Part shown: positions 26,545 to 34,264 of the stretch, in pieces | Numbering within the stretch: position 1 is the first letter of the stretch | How the letters are laid out: each line of letters starts with the position of its first letter | Origin: G963662655 sp963665015 | GTDB lineage: Bacteria > Cloacimonadota > Cloacimonadia > Cloacimonadales > JAIOQZ01 | NCBI GenBank assembly: GCA_963665015.2 | Contig: CAXXSY010000004.1 | Coordinates: 2,294,001-2,358,000, forward strand | Direction: 5' to 3' | DNA: 64,000 nucleotides | Notes under the pieces: model-generated | Told to the model about the DNA's origin: nothing | Databases searched by the model: none | The model's input: only the letters and a program-made list of their open reading frames with translations | Translations under genes and position numbers: made by a program

Positions 26545-27846
26545 ATGAACAAAATCAACGACCTGCTGGAGAAGCTGAAAACGTCCGAGGGCAAAGAGCG
26601 CCTTGGAATCCTGGGCGACCTCTGCTGCGAATGCTGGTACAGCAACCCCGAACTCGGCATCCAATACGGCAAAGAGGCAATCGAACTGGCGCAATCGCTC
26701 AACGAGCCTCATTCGATCGCAATGTCTCACTACTATACATCGACGAATCTGGTACAGAACGGCGAACCGGATACGGCCATCGACCACGGACTGAAAGCGC
26801 TGTGGATTTTCGAGGAGATCAAGGACGAGCGGGGTATCGGCGACGCCCTTAACAACCTCGGAATGATCTACAAATCGATCCGGCAGTACGACAAGGCGCT
26901 GGAATACATGCTCCAGTCTCTTCCCTATTTCGGCGACCCGGAAAGCCTGCCGCAGCTTCGCAACACCTACAGCAACATCGGCACCTGCTTTCAGGACTTG
27001 CGGCAATTGTCGGAAGCGAAGAAATTCCTCAAAATCGCACTCGACCTCTCCCAAGACATCGGCGACAACCGCTTCACGGCGCGGATCATCAATAACCTCG
27101 GCATCATGCACGCAGTCGAAAGCGACCTCGATGCCGCAATCGCCTATTTCAACCACGCCATCAAGATCAAGAAGACGCTCGACGACAACACCGGCATCGT
27201 CTCCACCCTGCACAATCTTGGCTCGTGCTTCCTGCGAAAAGATGATTTCGAGAACACCCGGGAATACTATCAACAAGCGCTTGACCTCGCCGAAGAGCTG
27301 CACAACAAGGACTTTATCTGGCGATGCAACTACTCCTTCTTCGAGCTCTATTACAAGATGAAGCAGTTCGAAACAGCACTCGAGTATCTGCTCGAATCAA
27401 CGAAGCTGAAAGAGCAGGTGATCAACGAAAAGAGCAACCAGCGCATCGTCGAACTGCACAACCGCTACGAAAACGAGAAGAAGGACAAGGAAGCGGAGAT
27501 TTTCCGGCTACGCAATATCGAACTCGCCGATGCCAACCGTAAGCTGCAAAAAACCCGGGACGAGCTGATCGAGCTGGAGAAGAAGAGCGCTGTGCTGGCG
27601 ATGGCGGTCACGGCAAATCACGAGATCAACCAGCCGTTGATGGTATGCCACGGCAACCTCGAGATGCTGACCGATTCGATGGACAAACCCACCAACGACC
27701 AGAAGCGCTACCTGGAAAGGATATCGCAGGGGCTCGGTCGAATCAAGGAAATCCTCGAGCATTATCGCAAAGAAAACATCCGCTACGATGAGTACAGCGA
27801 CGATGTGCAGATGGTCATTTTCGAGGATCGCAAAGACAAAGAATAA
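26545..27846 (+). CDS. TPR protein with coiled coil and HisKA-like domain but no ATPase domain
   Basis: The protein has 433 residues; the ATG follows CAGGAGACGGT. Residues about 20-290 are six to seven tetratricopeptide repeats (for example GDALNNLGMIYKSIRQYDKALEY). Residues 290-350 form a charged coiled coil. Residues 350-410 resemble a histidine-kinase dimerisation helix pair with an H-box, AVTANHEINQPL (phosphoacceptor candidate H359). The protein stops about 20 residues later, with none of the N, G1 or G2 boxes of a HATPase_c domain. It could be phosphorylated in trans by another kinase or act as a phosphotransfer or scaffold protein. No kinase or response regulator is adjacent. Confidence 0.8.
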   Translation: MNKINDLLEKLKTSEGKERLGILGDLCCECWYSNPELGIQYGKEAIELAQSLNEPHSIAMSHYYTSTNLVQNGEPDTAIDHGLKALWIFEEIKDERGIGDALNNLGMIYKSIRQYDKALEYMLQSLPYFGDPESLPQLRNTYSNIGTCFQDLRQLSEAKKFLKIALDLSQDIGDNRFTARIINNLGIMHAVESDLDAAIAYFNHAIKIKKTLDDNTGIVSTLHNLGSCFLRKDDFENTREYYQQALDLAEELHNKDFIWRCNYSFFELYYKMKQFETALEYLLESTKLKEQVINEKSNQRIVELHNRYENEKKDKEAEIFRLRNIELADANRKLQKTRDELIELEKKSAVLAMAVTANHEINQPLMVCHGNLEMLTDSMDKPTNDQKRYLERISQGLGRIKEILEHYRKENIRYDEYSDDVQMVIFEDRKDKE

Positions 27847-27935
27847 TCTGCACGACGAAATACATGCACCGCGATTCCACAGCTCATCCGTTCTCTTCGA
27901 CGGAAAAAGCTTTCGGTTTTGCAAACTTGAAGCTT

Positions 27936-27952
27936 GACCGGAACAGCCGGTC
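27936..27952 (+). terminator. hairpin GACCGG-AACAG-CCGGTC after the TPR gene
   Basis: A perfect 6-bp GC-rich stem with a 5-base loop lies 90 bases after the stop of the TPR-HisKA gene and 51 bases before the next start. There is no U-tract, so terminator function is doubtful. Confidence 0.3.
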
Positions 27953-28002
27953 GTGATATCTGCCGTTTCTATAGTAACCCATTATATCGAATGGAGTTGA
28001 AT

Positions 28003-28764
28003 ATGAGCCAGCACATTTCGAAACGTGCGTTGATCGGTGAGAAAACGCGGTTGGGAAAGAACTGCGTCATCGAAGAAGACGTCATCATCGGCGAGGGCTG
28101 CGTGATCGGCCACAACGTGGTGATCCACAAGGGATCGAAGATCGGCTGTTTCGTCCGCATCGACGACAACACAATCATCGGCAAGGAACCGATGGCGTCG
28201 CCGCGCAGCATCTTCAAGACGGAGAAGGAATACCGCCCGGCAATCATCGCGGACGAATGCCTGATCGGAGCGAACGTAGTGATCTACGTGCAATGCGAGA
28301 TCGGGCGGAAAACACTGGTCGCCGACCTCGCGACCATCCGCGAAAACGTGACCATCGGCGAATACAACATCATCGGACGCAACGTCGCTATCGAGAACTT
28401 CGTCAAGATCGGCAGCCGCAACAAGTTCGAAACAAACAGCTATATCACCGCCTACTCCGAGGTGGAAGACTACTGCTTCGTCGCACCGTGTGTGGCGACC
28501 AGCAACGACAACTACGCCGCCCGTGACAAAGAGCGCTATCAGCATTTCAAGGGCATCACGATCCGCACCGGTGGAAGGATCGGCGTAAACGCCACCATCC
28601 TGCCGGGCAGGACAATCGAGAATGACGCACTGGTCGCAGCAGGATCGGTGCTGACCAAAGACGCCAAACAAGAAGAAATCTGGATGGGAAATCCCGCCCA
28701 CAGCGTCCGACAAGTACCGGACGCTCAACTACTGAAAAACAATCTCGACAAGAATAAAGACTGA
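28003..28764 (+). CDS. left-handed beta-helix (hexapeptide repeat) acyltransferase-like protein
   Basis: The protein has 253 residues; I chose the ATG at 28003 because GGAG lies seven bases upstream, and an in-frame ATG at 27991 would place that site inside the gene. Many tandem [LIV]GxxxxI hexapeptides run almost the whole length (ALIGEKTRLGKNCVIEEDV, IIGEGCVIGHNVVI, RIGVNATILPGRTI). Such trimeric beta-helices are acetyl- or acyltransferases for sugars and nucleotide sugars. The C-terminal part resembles nucleotide-sugar N-acetyltransferases (VAAGSVLTKD). It precedes a DPM1-like glycosyltransferase by 11 bases, so a role in glycan modification is likely. Exact substrate not readable. Confidence 0.8.
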   Translation: MSQHISKRALIGEKTRLGKNCVIEEDVIIGEGCVIGHNVVIHKGSKIGCFVRIDDNTIIGKEPMASPRSIFKTEKEYRPAIIADECLIGANVVIYVQCEIGRKTLVADLATIRENVTIGEYNIIGRNVAIENFVKIGSRNKFETNSYITAYSEVEDYCFVAPCVATSNDNYAARDKERYQHFKGITIRTGGRIGVNATILPGRTIENDALVAAGSVLTKDAKQEEIWMGNPAHSVRQVPDAQLLKNNLDKNKD

Positions 28765-28775
28765 CAGAGGTACCC

Positions 28776-29510
28776 ATGAAACCGCTGGTAATCGTACCGA
28801 CCTACAATGAAGCCGACAACATGCCGGAGCTGCTCAATGCACTGCTGCATCTGCACGAAGACTTGCATATCCTGATCGTTGACGACAACTCGCCGGACGG
28901 AACGGCGGGAATCGTCGAAGACTCAATGAAGACCGAGCCCCGCATCCACCTGCTGAAGCGAGCCGGGAAAATGGGACTCGGGTCCGCGTACGTGGAGGGC
29001 TTCCGCTACGCGATCCAAGAGAAATACGACCTGATCTTCCAGATGGACGCCGATTTCTCGCACAATCCCGCTATTATCCTGATGATGATGGAAATAATCG
29101 AGGACTACGACCTGGTCATCGGCTCACGCTATATCAGCGGAATCAACGTGGTCAACTGGCCACTCTCCAGGCTGATCCTGAGCTATATGGCCGCGAAATA
29201 CGTCCGCATCATCACCGGAATGCGCATCAAGGATCCCACCGGTGGATTCAAGTGCTTCCGGCGCGAAGTACTGGAGACCATCGACCTGGACAACATCCTC
29301 TCCGACGGCTACTCCTTCCAGATCGAGATGAACTACCGCACCTGGCTGCACGGATTCCGCATCAAGGAGATACCCATCGTGTTCACCGACCGGCGCAGCG
29401 GGCAATCGAAGATGTCCAAAAAAATCATCCGGGAAGCGATTCTCGTTGTATGGAAACTTGTGTTCCACCACCTCACCGGAAAGATTCCATGCCGCAAGAA
29501 ACACTCCTGA
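28776..29510 (+). CDS. polyprenol monophosphomannose synthase-like glycosyltransferase (GT2)
   Basis: The protein has 244 residues. The GT2 core is clear: VIVPTYNEADNMPEL at the N-terminus, LIVDDNSPDGTA, the DxD-type QMDADFSHNP, and GSRYISG. PTGGFKCFRREVLE and DGYSFQIEM are typical of dolichol/polyprenol phosphate mannose synthase. It lacks the extra C-terminal membrane helices of some relatives. It would move a sugar from a nucleotide donor to polyprenyl phosphate, possibly the uppS product, for surface glycosylation. Its end overlaps the next gene by 22 bases. Confidence 0.9.
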   Translation: MKPLVIVPTYNEADNMPELLNALLHLHEDLHILIVDDNSPDGTAGIVEDSMKTEPRIHLLKRAGKMGLGSAYVEGFRYAIQEKYDLIFQMDADFSHNPAIILMMMEIIEDYDLVIGSRYISGINVVNWPLSRLILSYMAAKYVRIITGMRIKDPTGGFKCFRREVLETIDLDNILSDGYSFQIEMNYRTWLHGFRIKEIPIVFTDRRSGQSKMSKKIIREAILVVWKLVFHHLTGKIPCRKKHS

Positions 29511-30814
29511 ACGCCGTTCCCATCGAAAAACTGGTGTTCAAGGGCTTTGGACTCGGACACGCAGAAGGCAAGACCGTCTTCGTGATGAACGCGGTGCCGG
29601 AAGACATCGTGGATGTCCGCGTCATGCACCGCAAGAAAGGAATATTCATCGGCAGGATCGAGAATTTCGTGAAAAAATCTCCGCACCGCGTCGATCCCGG
29701 CTGCGAGGTGTTCGGCAAATGCGGCGGTTGCGACTGGCTGAACCTGCCCTACGAGATTCAGATACTCTTCAAGCAGCAGGTCATCGAATCGTTTTTCAAT
29801 GAATTCGGCCCCGAGCGGATCTACCCGATCATGGCGGCGGAAGAGCCCTTCAACTACCGCAACAAGAGCTTTCTACCCGTCTCGCGGAACGGAATCGGGA
29901 TGTACGCGCGGATGAGCCACAAGGTAGTTCCGCACAAGGATTGCCGCATCCAGCCGGAGGTCTTCGACCATGTCGTGGCCGTCCTCACCCACTACATGAC
30001 CGCCGCCAAAGCGACGCCCTACAACGAGGTCAATCACACGGGCTGCGTACGGCATGTCGGCGTTCGTTACTCGATCTCGCGCGGCGAATTCGTGGTGATC
30101 ATCGTCACCCGCAGCGCCAAGCTTCCCTTCACCCAGCAACTGGTCAGGCAACTTACCGCCGATTTCCCGGCCATGGTCGGCGTCGTACAGAATATCAACC
30201 GAGAGCGCGGCAACACCATCTTGGGCAGCGAAGAGAAAATCCTCTGGGGACGACCGCACATCTTCGAGGACATCGGCACTAGGACCTACAAGACCAACTA
30301 CCGCTCCTTCTTCCAGATCAACACGCAGCAGACCCACACGCTCTACAGCTATATCCGCGACAAGACCGGCACCAATCACTGTGTCATCGACGCCTACAGC
30401 GGCATCGGCTCCATCGGTATCTATATCAGCGAGAAGGCGGAACGAGTGTTCTGCATCGAGCGCAACGCCAGCGCCTGCCGCGACGCGGAAGAGAACGCCC
30501 GGCTGAACGGCGTAACGAACTGCGAATTCATCGAAGCAAACGTCGAGGACGCGATCCCGAAACTGGTTCGAGAACACGCCATCGACGCGATTGTCTTCGA
30601 TCCCCCACGACGCGGACTGGACGCCGAAATTATCGAGAACATCAAGGGCATTCCCAAGATCATCTATATCAGTTGCAATCCTTCCACGCAGGTGCGCGAT
30701 ATCCGGCTGCTGCTGGAGATGGGCTACCGGCTGACGAAGATACAGCCCTTCGATATGTTCCCGCAAACCTACCACATCGAGAATGTGGCAATCCTGGAGA
30801 TAGGCGATGAGTAA
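29489..30814 (+). CDS. rlmD: 23S rRNA/tRNA (uracil-5-)-methyltransferase, RlmD/TrmA family
   Basis: The protein has 441 residues from the ATG at 29489, which lies within the preceding gene. An N-terminal TRAM-like RNA-binding domain (VFKGFGLGHAEGKTVFV) is followed by the Fe-S cysteines CEVFGKCGGCDW and a later C in PHKDC. The SAM-binding core has DAYSGIGSIGI, the DPPRRGLD motif, and the catalytic Cys in SCNPSTQVRD. It methylates uracil C5 in 23S rRNA or tRNA; which site cannot be told from sequence alone, and the RlmD symbol is provisional. Earlier in-frame starts lie inside the glycosyltransferase gene. Confidence 0.9.
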   Translation: MPQETLLNAVPIEKLVFKGFGLGHAEGKTVFVMNAVPEDIVDVRVMHRKKGIFIGRIENFVKKSPHRVDPGCEVFGKCGGCDWLNLPYEIQILFKQQVIESFFNEFGPERIYPIMAAEEPFNYRNKSFLPVSRNGIGMYARMSHKVVPHKDCRIQPEVFDHVVAVLTHYMTAAKATPYNEVNHTGCVRHVGVRYSISRGEFVVIIVTRSAKLPFTQQLVRQLTADFPAMVGVVQNINRERGNTILGSEEKILWGRPHIFEDIGTRTYKTNYRSFFQINTQQTHTLYSYIRDKTGTNHCVIDAYSGIGSIGIYISEKAERVFCIERNASACRDAEENARLNGVTNCEFIEANVEDAIPKLVREHAIDAIVFDPPRRGLDAEIIENIKGIPKIIYISCNPSTQVRDIRLLLEMGYRLTKIQPFDMFPQTYHIENVAILEIGDE

Positions 30815-31754
30815 ATCATTCTGGCTCGGCGCGATCCTGCTTGCCCTGTTGCTGCTTTCGGCATGCTCGGGAAGCACGGACGACGACGATGTCTCGGAGG
30901 TACTGATCTCGGAAGTCCTCAACGACATCGTGAACAAATTCAATGTGCGCGACCTGGACGGCATCATGGCATATTACCATACGGACTACCTGCACCAGGG
31001 CGACATCCTCTCCAACGCGCGCTATACCTGGGAAATCCGAATGGCAATCTATACCACGATGGAGATCGAAGACATCGAGGTTACCAAGGAAGGATTGGAA
31101 GCGACCGCGGGGTTCACCATGACGCTCACCGGTACCGAGGGCGACGAGGTCTTCACCGAACCCACCGACCACGGCGATTTCTCGTACTATATCAAGGACG
31201 TCACCAGTTGGAAAATCTATGGAGACCAGCACTACGGTTCCGGAATCGGATATCAGATATCTCTCGAAACCGATCCCGAGGGCGCGCTGATATACATGGA
31301 CGACGCCTCGGTCTATCAAACCACGCCGGTGATCCTGCAAGCCATTCCGGGAGGAACCCATACCCTGCGTCTCTATAAGCCCGGCTATAACGAGTGGGAG
31401 CAGCAGATCAACGTACCCGAGATGTATCGGATTTCACATACACTGGAAGAGCCCGGCTATCCGGTTCCGAATTTCGAAATCGTGAGTCCCCGGAACGGAA
31501 TCAACTACGCCTCCACCACCGTCTCGCTGGAGGGGATTCTCTCGAACCGCACCCAGACCGGCGGCTCGAGCAGCTTCGACGGCACACGCTATATCATGAC
31601 ATTCAACGGACAGGAGACCATCCTCGGCACCAACGGCACTCTGATCGAGCTCCTGTCGATCCGCTCCGGGCACAACGAGCTTCAGCTTCGCGCCACCAAC
31701 GCAGACGGCAACACCGGGTGGAGCGACACCATCACCTTCGAGGGGATGTTCTGA
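30807..31754 (+). CDS. lipoprotein with PEGA domain
   Basis: The protein has 315 residues. The signal sequence ends in the lipobox LLSAC, giving a lipid-anchored Cys at about residue 20. Residues 35-130 resemble an NTF2/SnoaL-like domain (IVNKFNVRDLDGIMAYY). Residues about 150-215 form a PEGA domain (LETDPEGALIYMDD, TPVILQAIPGGTHTL, LYKPGYNEWE), and the last 90 residues look like an Ig-like domain. PEGA domains occur on surface and cell-wall-linked proteins. It overlaps the methyltransferase stop and the aldolase start, so it is in the middle of an operon. Function unknown. Confidence 0.85.
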   Translation: MSKSFWLGAILLALLLLSACSGSTDDDDVSEVLISEVLNDIVNKFNVRDLDGIMAYYHTDYLHQGDILSNARYTWEIRMAIYTTMEIEDIEVTKEGLEATAGFTMTLTGTEGDEVFTEPTDHGDFSYYIKDVTSWKIYGDQHYGSGIGYQISLETDPEGALIYMDDASVYQTTPVILQAIPGGTHTLRLYKPGYNEWEQQINVPEMYRISHTLEEPGYPVPNFEIVSPRNGINYASTTVSLEGILSNRTQTGGSSSFDGTRYIMTFNGQETILGTNGTLIELLSIRSGHNELQLRATNADGNTGWSDTITFEGMF

Positions 31755-32398
31755 TGCACAACAAACTCGCGGTAGCGAAGCAGGATTTGATCGATTGGTT
31801 TCAACGCATCTACGACCGCAACCTCACCACCTCATCCGGCGGCAACCTCAGTGTACGGATCGACGATTATATCGTCTGCTCGCCCACCGGGAAGGACAAG
31901 GGATCGCTCGCCCCGCGCGACCTCTGCGTCCTGAAACTCGACGAAGAAACCTCCGGCTTTTCGATAATGAACGACAACAAGCCCACCTGCGAAATCCTGA
32001 TGCACCTGGAAATCTACCGCCGCAGGCCGCAAGTCAAAGCCATCGTCCACGCGCACCCCGTCTATTCGTCGCTCTTCAGCGTTATCGACACAGAGCTGCG
32101 CAACGACCTCTTCCCCGAATCGTTCATCTTCATCCCGCGCATCGAATACGTGCCCTATCATCCGCCCGGAAGCGAGGCACTTTCCATCGCCGTCGGCGAC
32201 GCATCCGAGAAATCCGACGCGCTGATCCTGCGAAACCACGGCGTGGTGCTCATGGGTGATTCGCTCACTGACTGCTTCCGCGATCTCGAGGTAATGGAGC
32301 ACTCTGCGAAAACACAGTACCTGCTTCTCGGACGAAGAGACGTCAGGGGATTGAGCGAAGAGCAGCTCGATGAATTGAAGCAATTGTTCCACGGCTGA
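31754..32398 (+). CDS. class II aldolase/adducin family protein
   Basis: The protein has 214 residues; its ATG overlaps the preceding TGA. Family features are TSSGGNLSVR near the N-terminus, the metal ligands HAHP and the later NHGVV, and the catalytic Glu region CEILMHLEIY. Relatives are L-fuculose-phosphate aldolase and methylthioribulose-1-phosphate dehydratase; the substrate cannot be decided here, as no sugar kinase or salvage gene is adjacent. Length is normal for the family. Confidence 0.85.
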   Translation: MHNKLAVAKQDLIDWFQRIYDRNLTTSSGGNLSVRIDDYIVCSPTGKDKGSLAPRDLCVLKLDEETSGFSIMNDNKPTCEILMHLEIYRRRPQVKAIVHAHPVYSSLFSVIDTELRNDLFPESFIFIPRIEYVPYHPPGSEALSIAVGDASEKSDALILRNHGVVLMGDSLTDCFRDLEVMEHSAKTQYLLLGRRDVRGLSEEQLDELKQLFHG

Positions 32399-32436
32399 TT
32401 TCCGACTGTCAATATTCGTCGTAAATACCGAATTGC

Positions 32437-32467
32437 TTTGACAAAAAAAGCGCTATCCTGAATTTTG
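32437..32467 (+). promoter_or_regulatory. promoter candidate for the DEAD-box helicase gene
   Basis: TTGACA (32438-32443), a 17-base spacer and AATTTT (32461-32466). The same bases also fit a Bacteroidetes-type promoter, TTTG (32437-32440), 19 bases, then GAATTTTG (32460-32467, consensus TAnnTTTG). A second weaker candidate is TTGAAA at 32503 with TATCTT at 32525. The 5' leader before the ATG at 32620 would be about 140 bases in the first case. Confidence 0.35.
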
Positions 32468-32619
32468 CATCGTGCTTAAATCTGCAAACATCAATTAGTT
32501 GTTTGAAAATCAATTAACTGCATGTATCTTATAAAAGAGATGCGATATAAGCAAAAATCTTTGACCCTGAAATTATGCACATTCTCCATAATTTTCAAGG
32601 CAAAAACAATGGAGAATCT

Positions 32620-34218
32620 ATGAATAAAGAGATGAATTTCAACGAGTTGGGGCTTTCCGAAGACGCCCTGAACGCAATTACCCAAAAAGGCTTCGAAGAG
32701 CCCACCGAAATCCAATCGCTCACCATCCCCGTCATGCTTCGCGAGACATGCAACATCATCGCCCAGGCGCAGACCGGTACCGGCAAGACCGCCGCGTTCG
32801 GATTGCCGCTGCTGGACATGATCGAACCGGAATCCGAGAACGTCAACGCATTGGTCCTCGTTCCGACACGCGAACTGGCGATCCAGGTTTCCGAGGAAAT
32901 CCACACGCTGAGAGGAAAGAAAAACATCCGCACCGTCCCCATCTACGGCGGGCAATCGATCGAACAGCAGTTCAGACGCCTGAAAAAGAGCGTACAGATC
33001 ATCGTGGGAACGCCCGGACGCATCATCGACCATATCCGAAGAAGAACGCTGGACTTCAGCAAGATCGACTACCTCATCCTTGACGAGGCGGACGAGATGC
33101 TGAACATGGGCTTCATCGACGACATGGAAGAGATCATGAAGCACACCAACGACACCAAGCGCACCCTGCTCTTCTCCGCCACGATGCCGGAAAGAATCAA
33201 ATTACTCGCCAACAAATACATGGAAGGCTACAAGCTGCTCACGGTCGAGACGGAGCAACTGACCACCGACCTCACTGAGCAAATCTATTTCGAGGTGAAA
33301 GCCTCCGACAAGCTCGAAGCCCTGTGTCGGATCATCGATATCGAAGATAACTTTTACGGACTCGTCTTCTGCCGGACCAAAAACGACGTCGATAAACTCG
33401 TGAACCAGCTTCTCGACCGTGGCTACGACGCGGAGGCGATCCACGGCGATATCAATCAGGCCCGAAGGGAACGAACTCTCAACAAGTTCAAGGATATGAA
33501 GATCAACATCCTCGTGGCGACGGATGTCGCGGCACGCGGAATCGACGTAATCAACCTGACGCACGTGATCAACTACTCGCTGCCGCATGACGCAGAAGCG
33601 TATGTCCACCGGATCGGAAGAACCGGACGCGCCGGAAACGAAGGCACGGCAATCACGTTCATTACGCCCAGCGAATACAAGCGGCTGGTCTATATCCAGA
33701 AATTCGCCAACACCGACATTAAAAAATCGACGATTCCAGATGTCGATGAAATCATTCAAGCCAAGAAACAAAAAATCGAGAACGACTTGCAAGCGATCAT
33801 GGACGAGAAGATCGAGGAAAAGTATTTCAGTTGGTCGAAACACCTCCTGAAACAAAACAATCCGACCATTATCCTGGCGTCTCTCTTGAACTACTGCTTC
33901 GAGGACGAGATCAATCCGGAAGTTTACGGCACCATCAAGCCGGTCTATACGAAAGAAGAGAACCTGGACAAGCAGGGCATCACGCGGCTCTTCGTCGCGC
34001 GCGGAAAGCGGGACGGCATCAACGAGCGCTCGCTGGTTGACATGATCATGAGCCGTGTGACCATCAAGAAGCGGCAGATCAAGGATGTCCAGGTGCTTAA
34101 CAATTTCTCGTTCATCAATGTCCCGTTCAGCAAAGCCGAGATGATCATCCAATCTTTCCACGAGAAAGGAAGCAAACCGTTGATCACGTACTCCAAGGAC
34201 CGCAAGAAAAAGAAATAG
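32620..34218 (+). CDS. deaD: DEAD-box RNA helicase of the DeaD/CsdA type
   Basis: The ATG at 32620 follows GGAG with five-base spacing; an in-frame ATG at 32575 lacks a ribosome site. The 532-residue protein has the Q motif region, AQTGTGKT (motif I), PTRELAIQV, the DEAD box, SAT, and HRIGRTGRAGNEG (motif VI). The C-terminal 75 residues (LFVARGKRDGIN, DVQVLNNFSFINV) form a DbpA-like RNA-binding domain, followed by a basic tail. Such helicases unwind rRNA in ribosome assembly and act at low temperature. It is preceded by a 220-base AT-rich leader, the sort of context in which cold-shock helicases often sit. Confidence 0.9.
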   Translation: MNKEMNFNELGLSEDALNAITQKGFEEPTEIQSLTIPVMLRETCNIIAQAQTGTGKTAAFGLPLLDMIEPESENVNALVLVPTRELAIQVSEEIHTLRGKKNIRTVPIYGGQSIEQQFRRLKKSVQIIVGTPGRIIDHIRRRTLDFSKIDYLILDEADEMLNMGFIDDMEEIMKHTNDTKRTLLFSATMPERIKLLANKYMEGYKLLTVETEQLTTDLTEQIYFEVKASDKLEALCRIIDIEDNFYGLVFCRTKNDVDKLVNQLLDRGYDAEAIHGDINQARRERTLNKFKDMKINILVATDVAARGIDVINLTHVINYSLPHDAEAYVHRIGRTGRAGNEGTAITFITPSEYKRLVYIQKFANTDIKKSTIPDVDEIIQAKKQKIENDLQAIMDEKIEEKYFSWSKHLLKQNNPTIILASLLNYCFEDEINPEVYGTIKPVYTKEENLDKQGITRLFVARGKRDGINERSLVDMIMSRVTIKKRQIKDVQVLNNFSFINVPFSKAEMIIQSFHEKGSKPLITYSKDRKKKK

Positions 34219-34242
34219 CGCTCAGTTTTTACTCCGAGCGCT
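34217..34242 (-). terminator. hairpin between convergent genes, terminator for the GLUG gene
   Basis: AGCGCTC (34217-34223) pairs with GAGCGCT (34236-34242) around a 12-base loop. Read on the minus strand the stem is followed by ATTTCTTTTTCTTG, a U-rich stretch. It may also serve the helicase gene, whose stop is in the left arm. Confidence 0.55.
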
Positions 34243-34264
34243 GATATGTGAGAAGATTGCTTGT

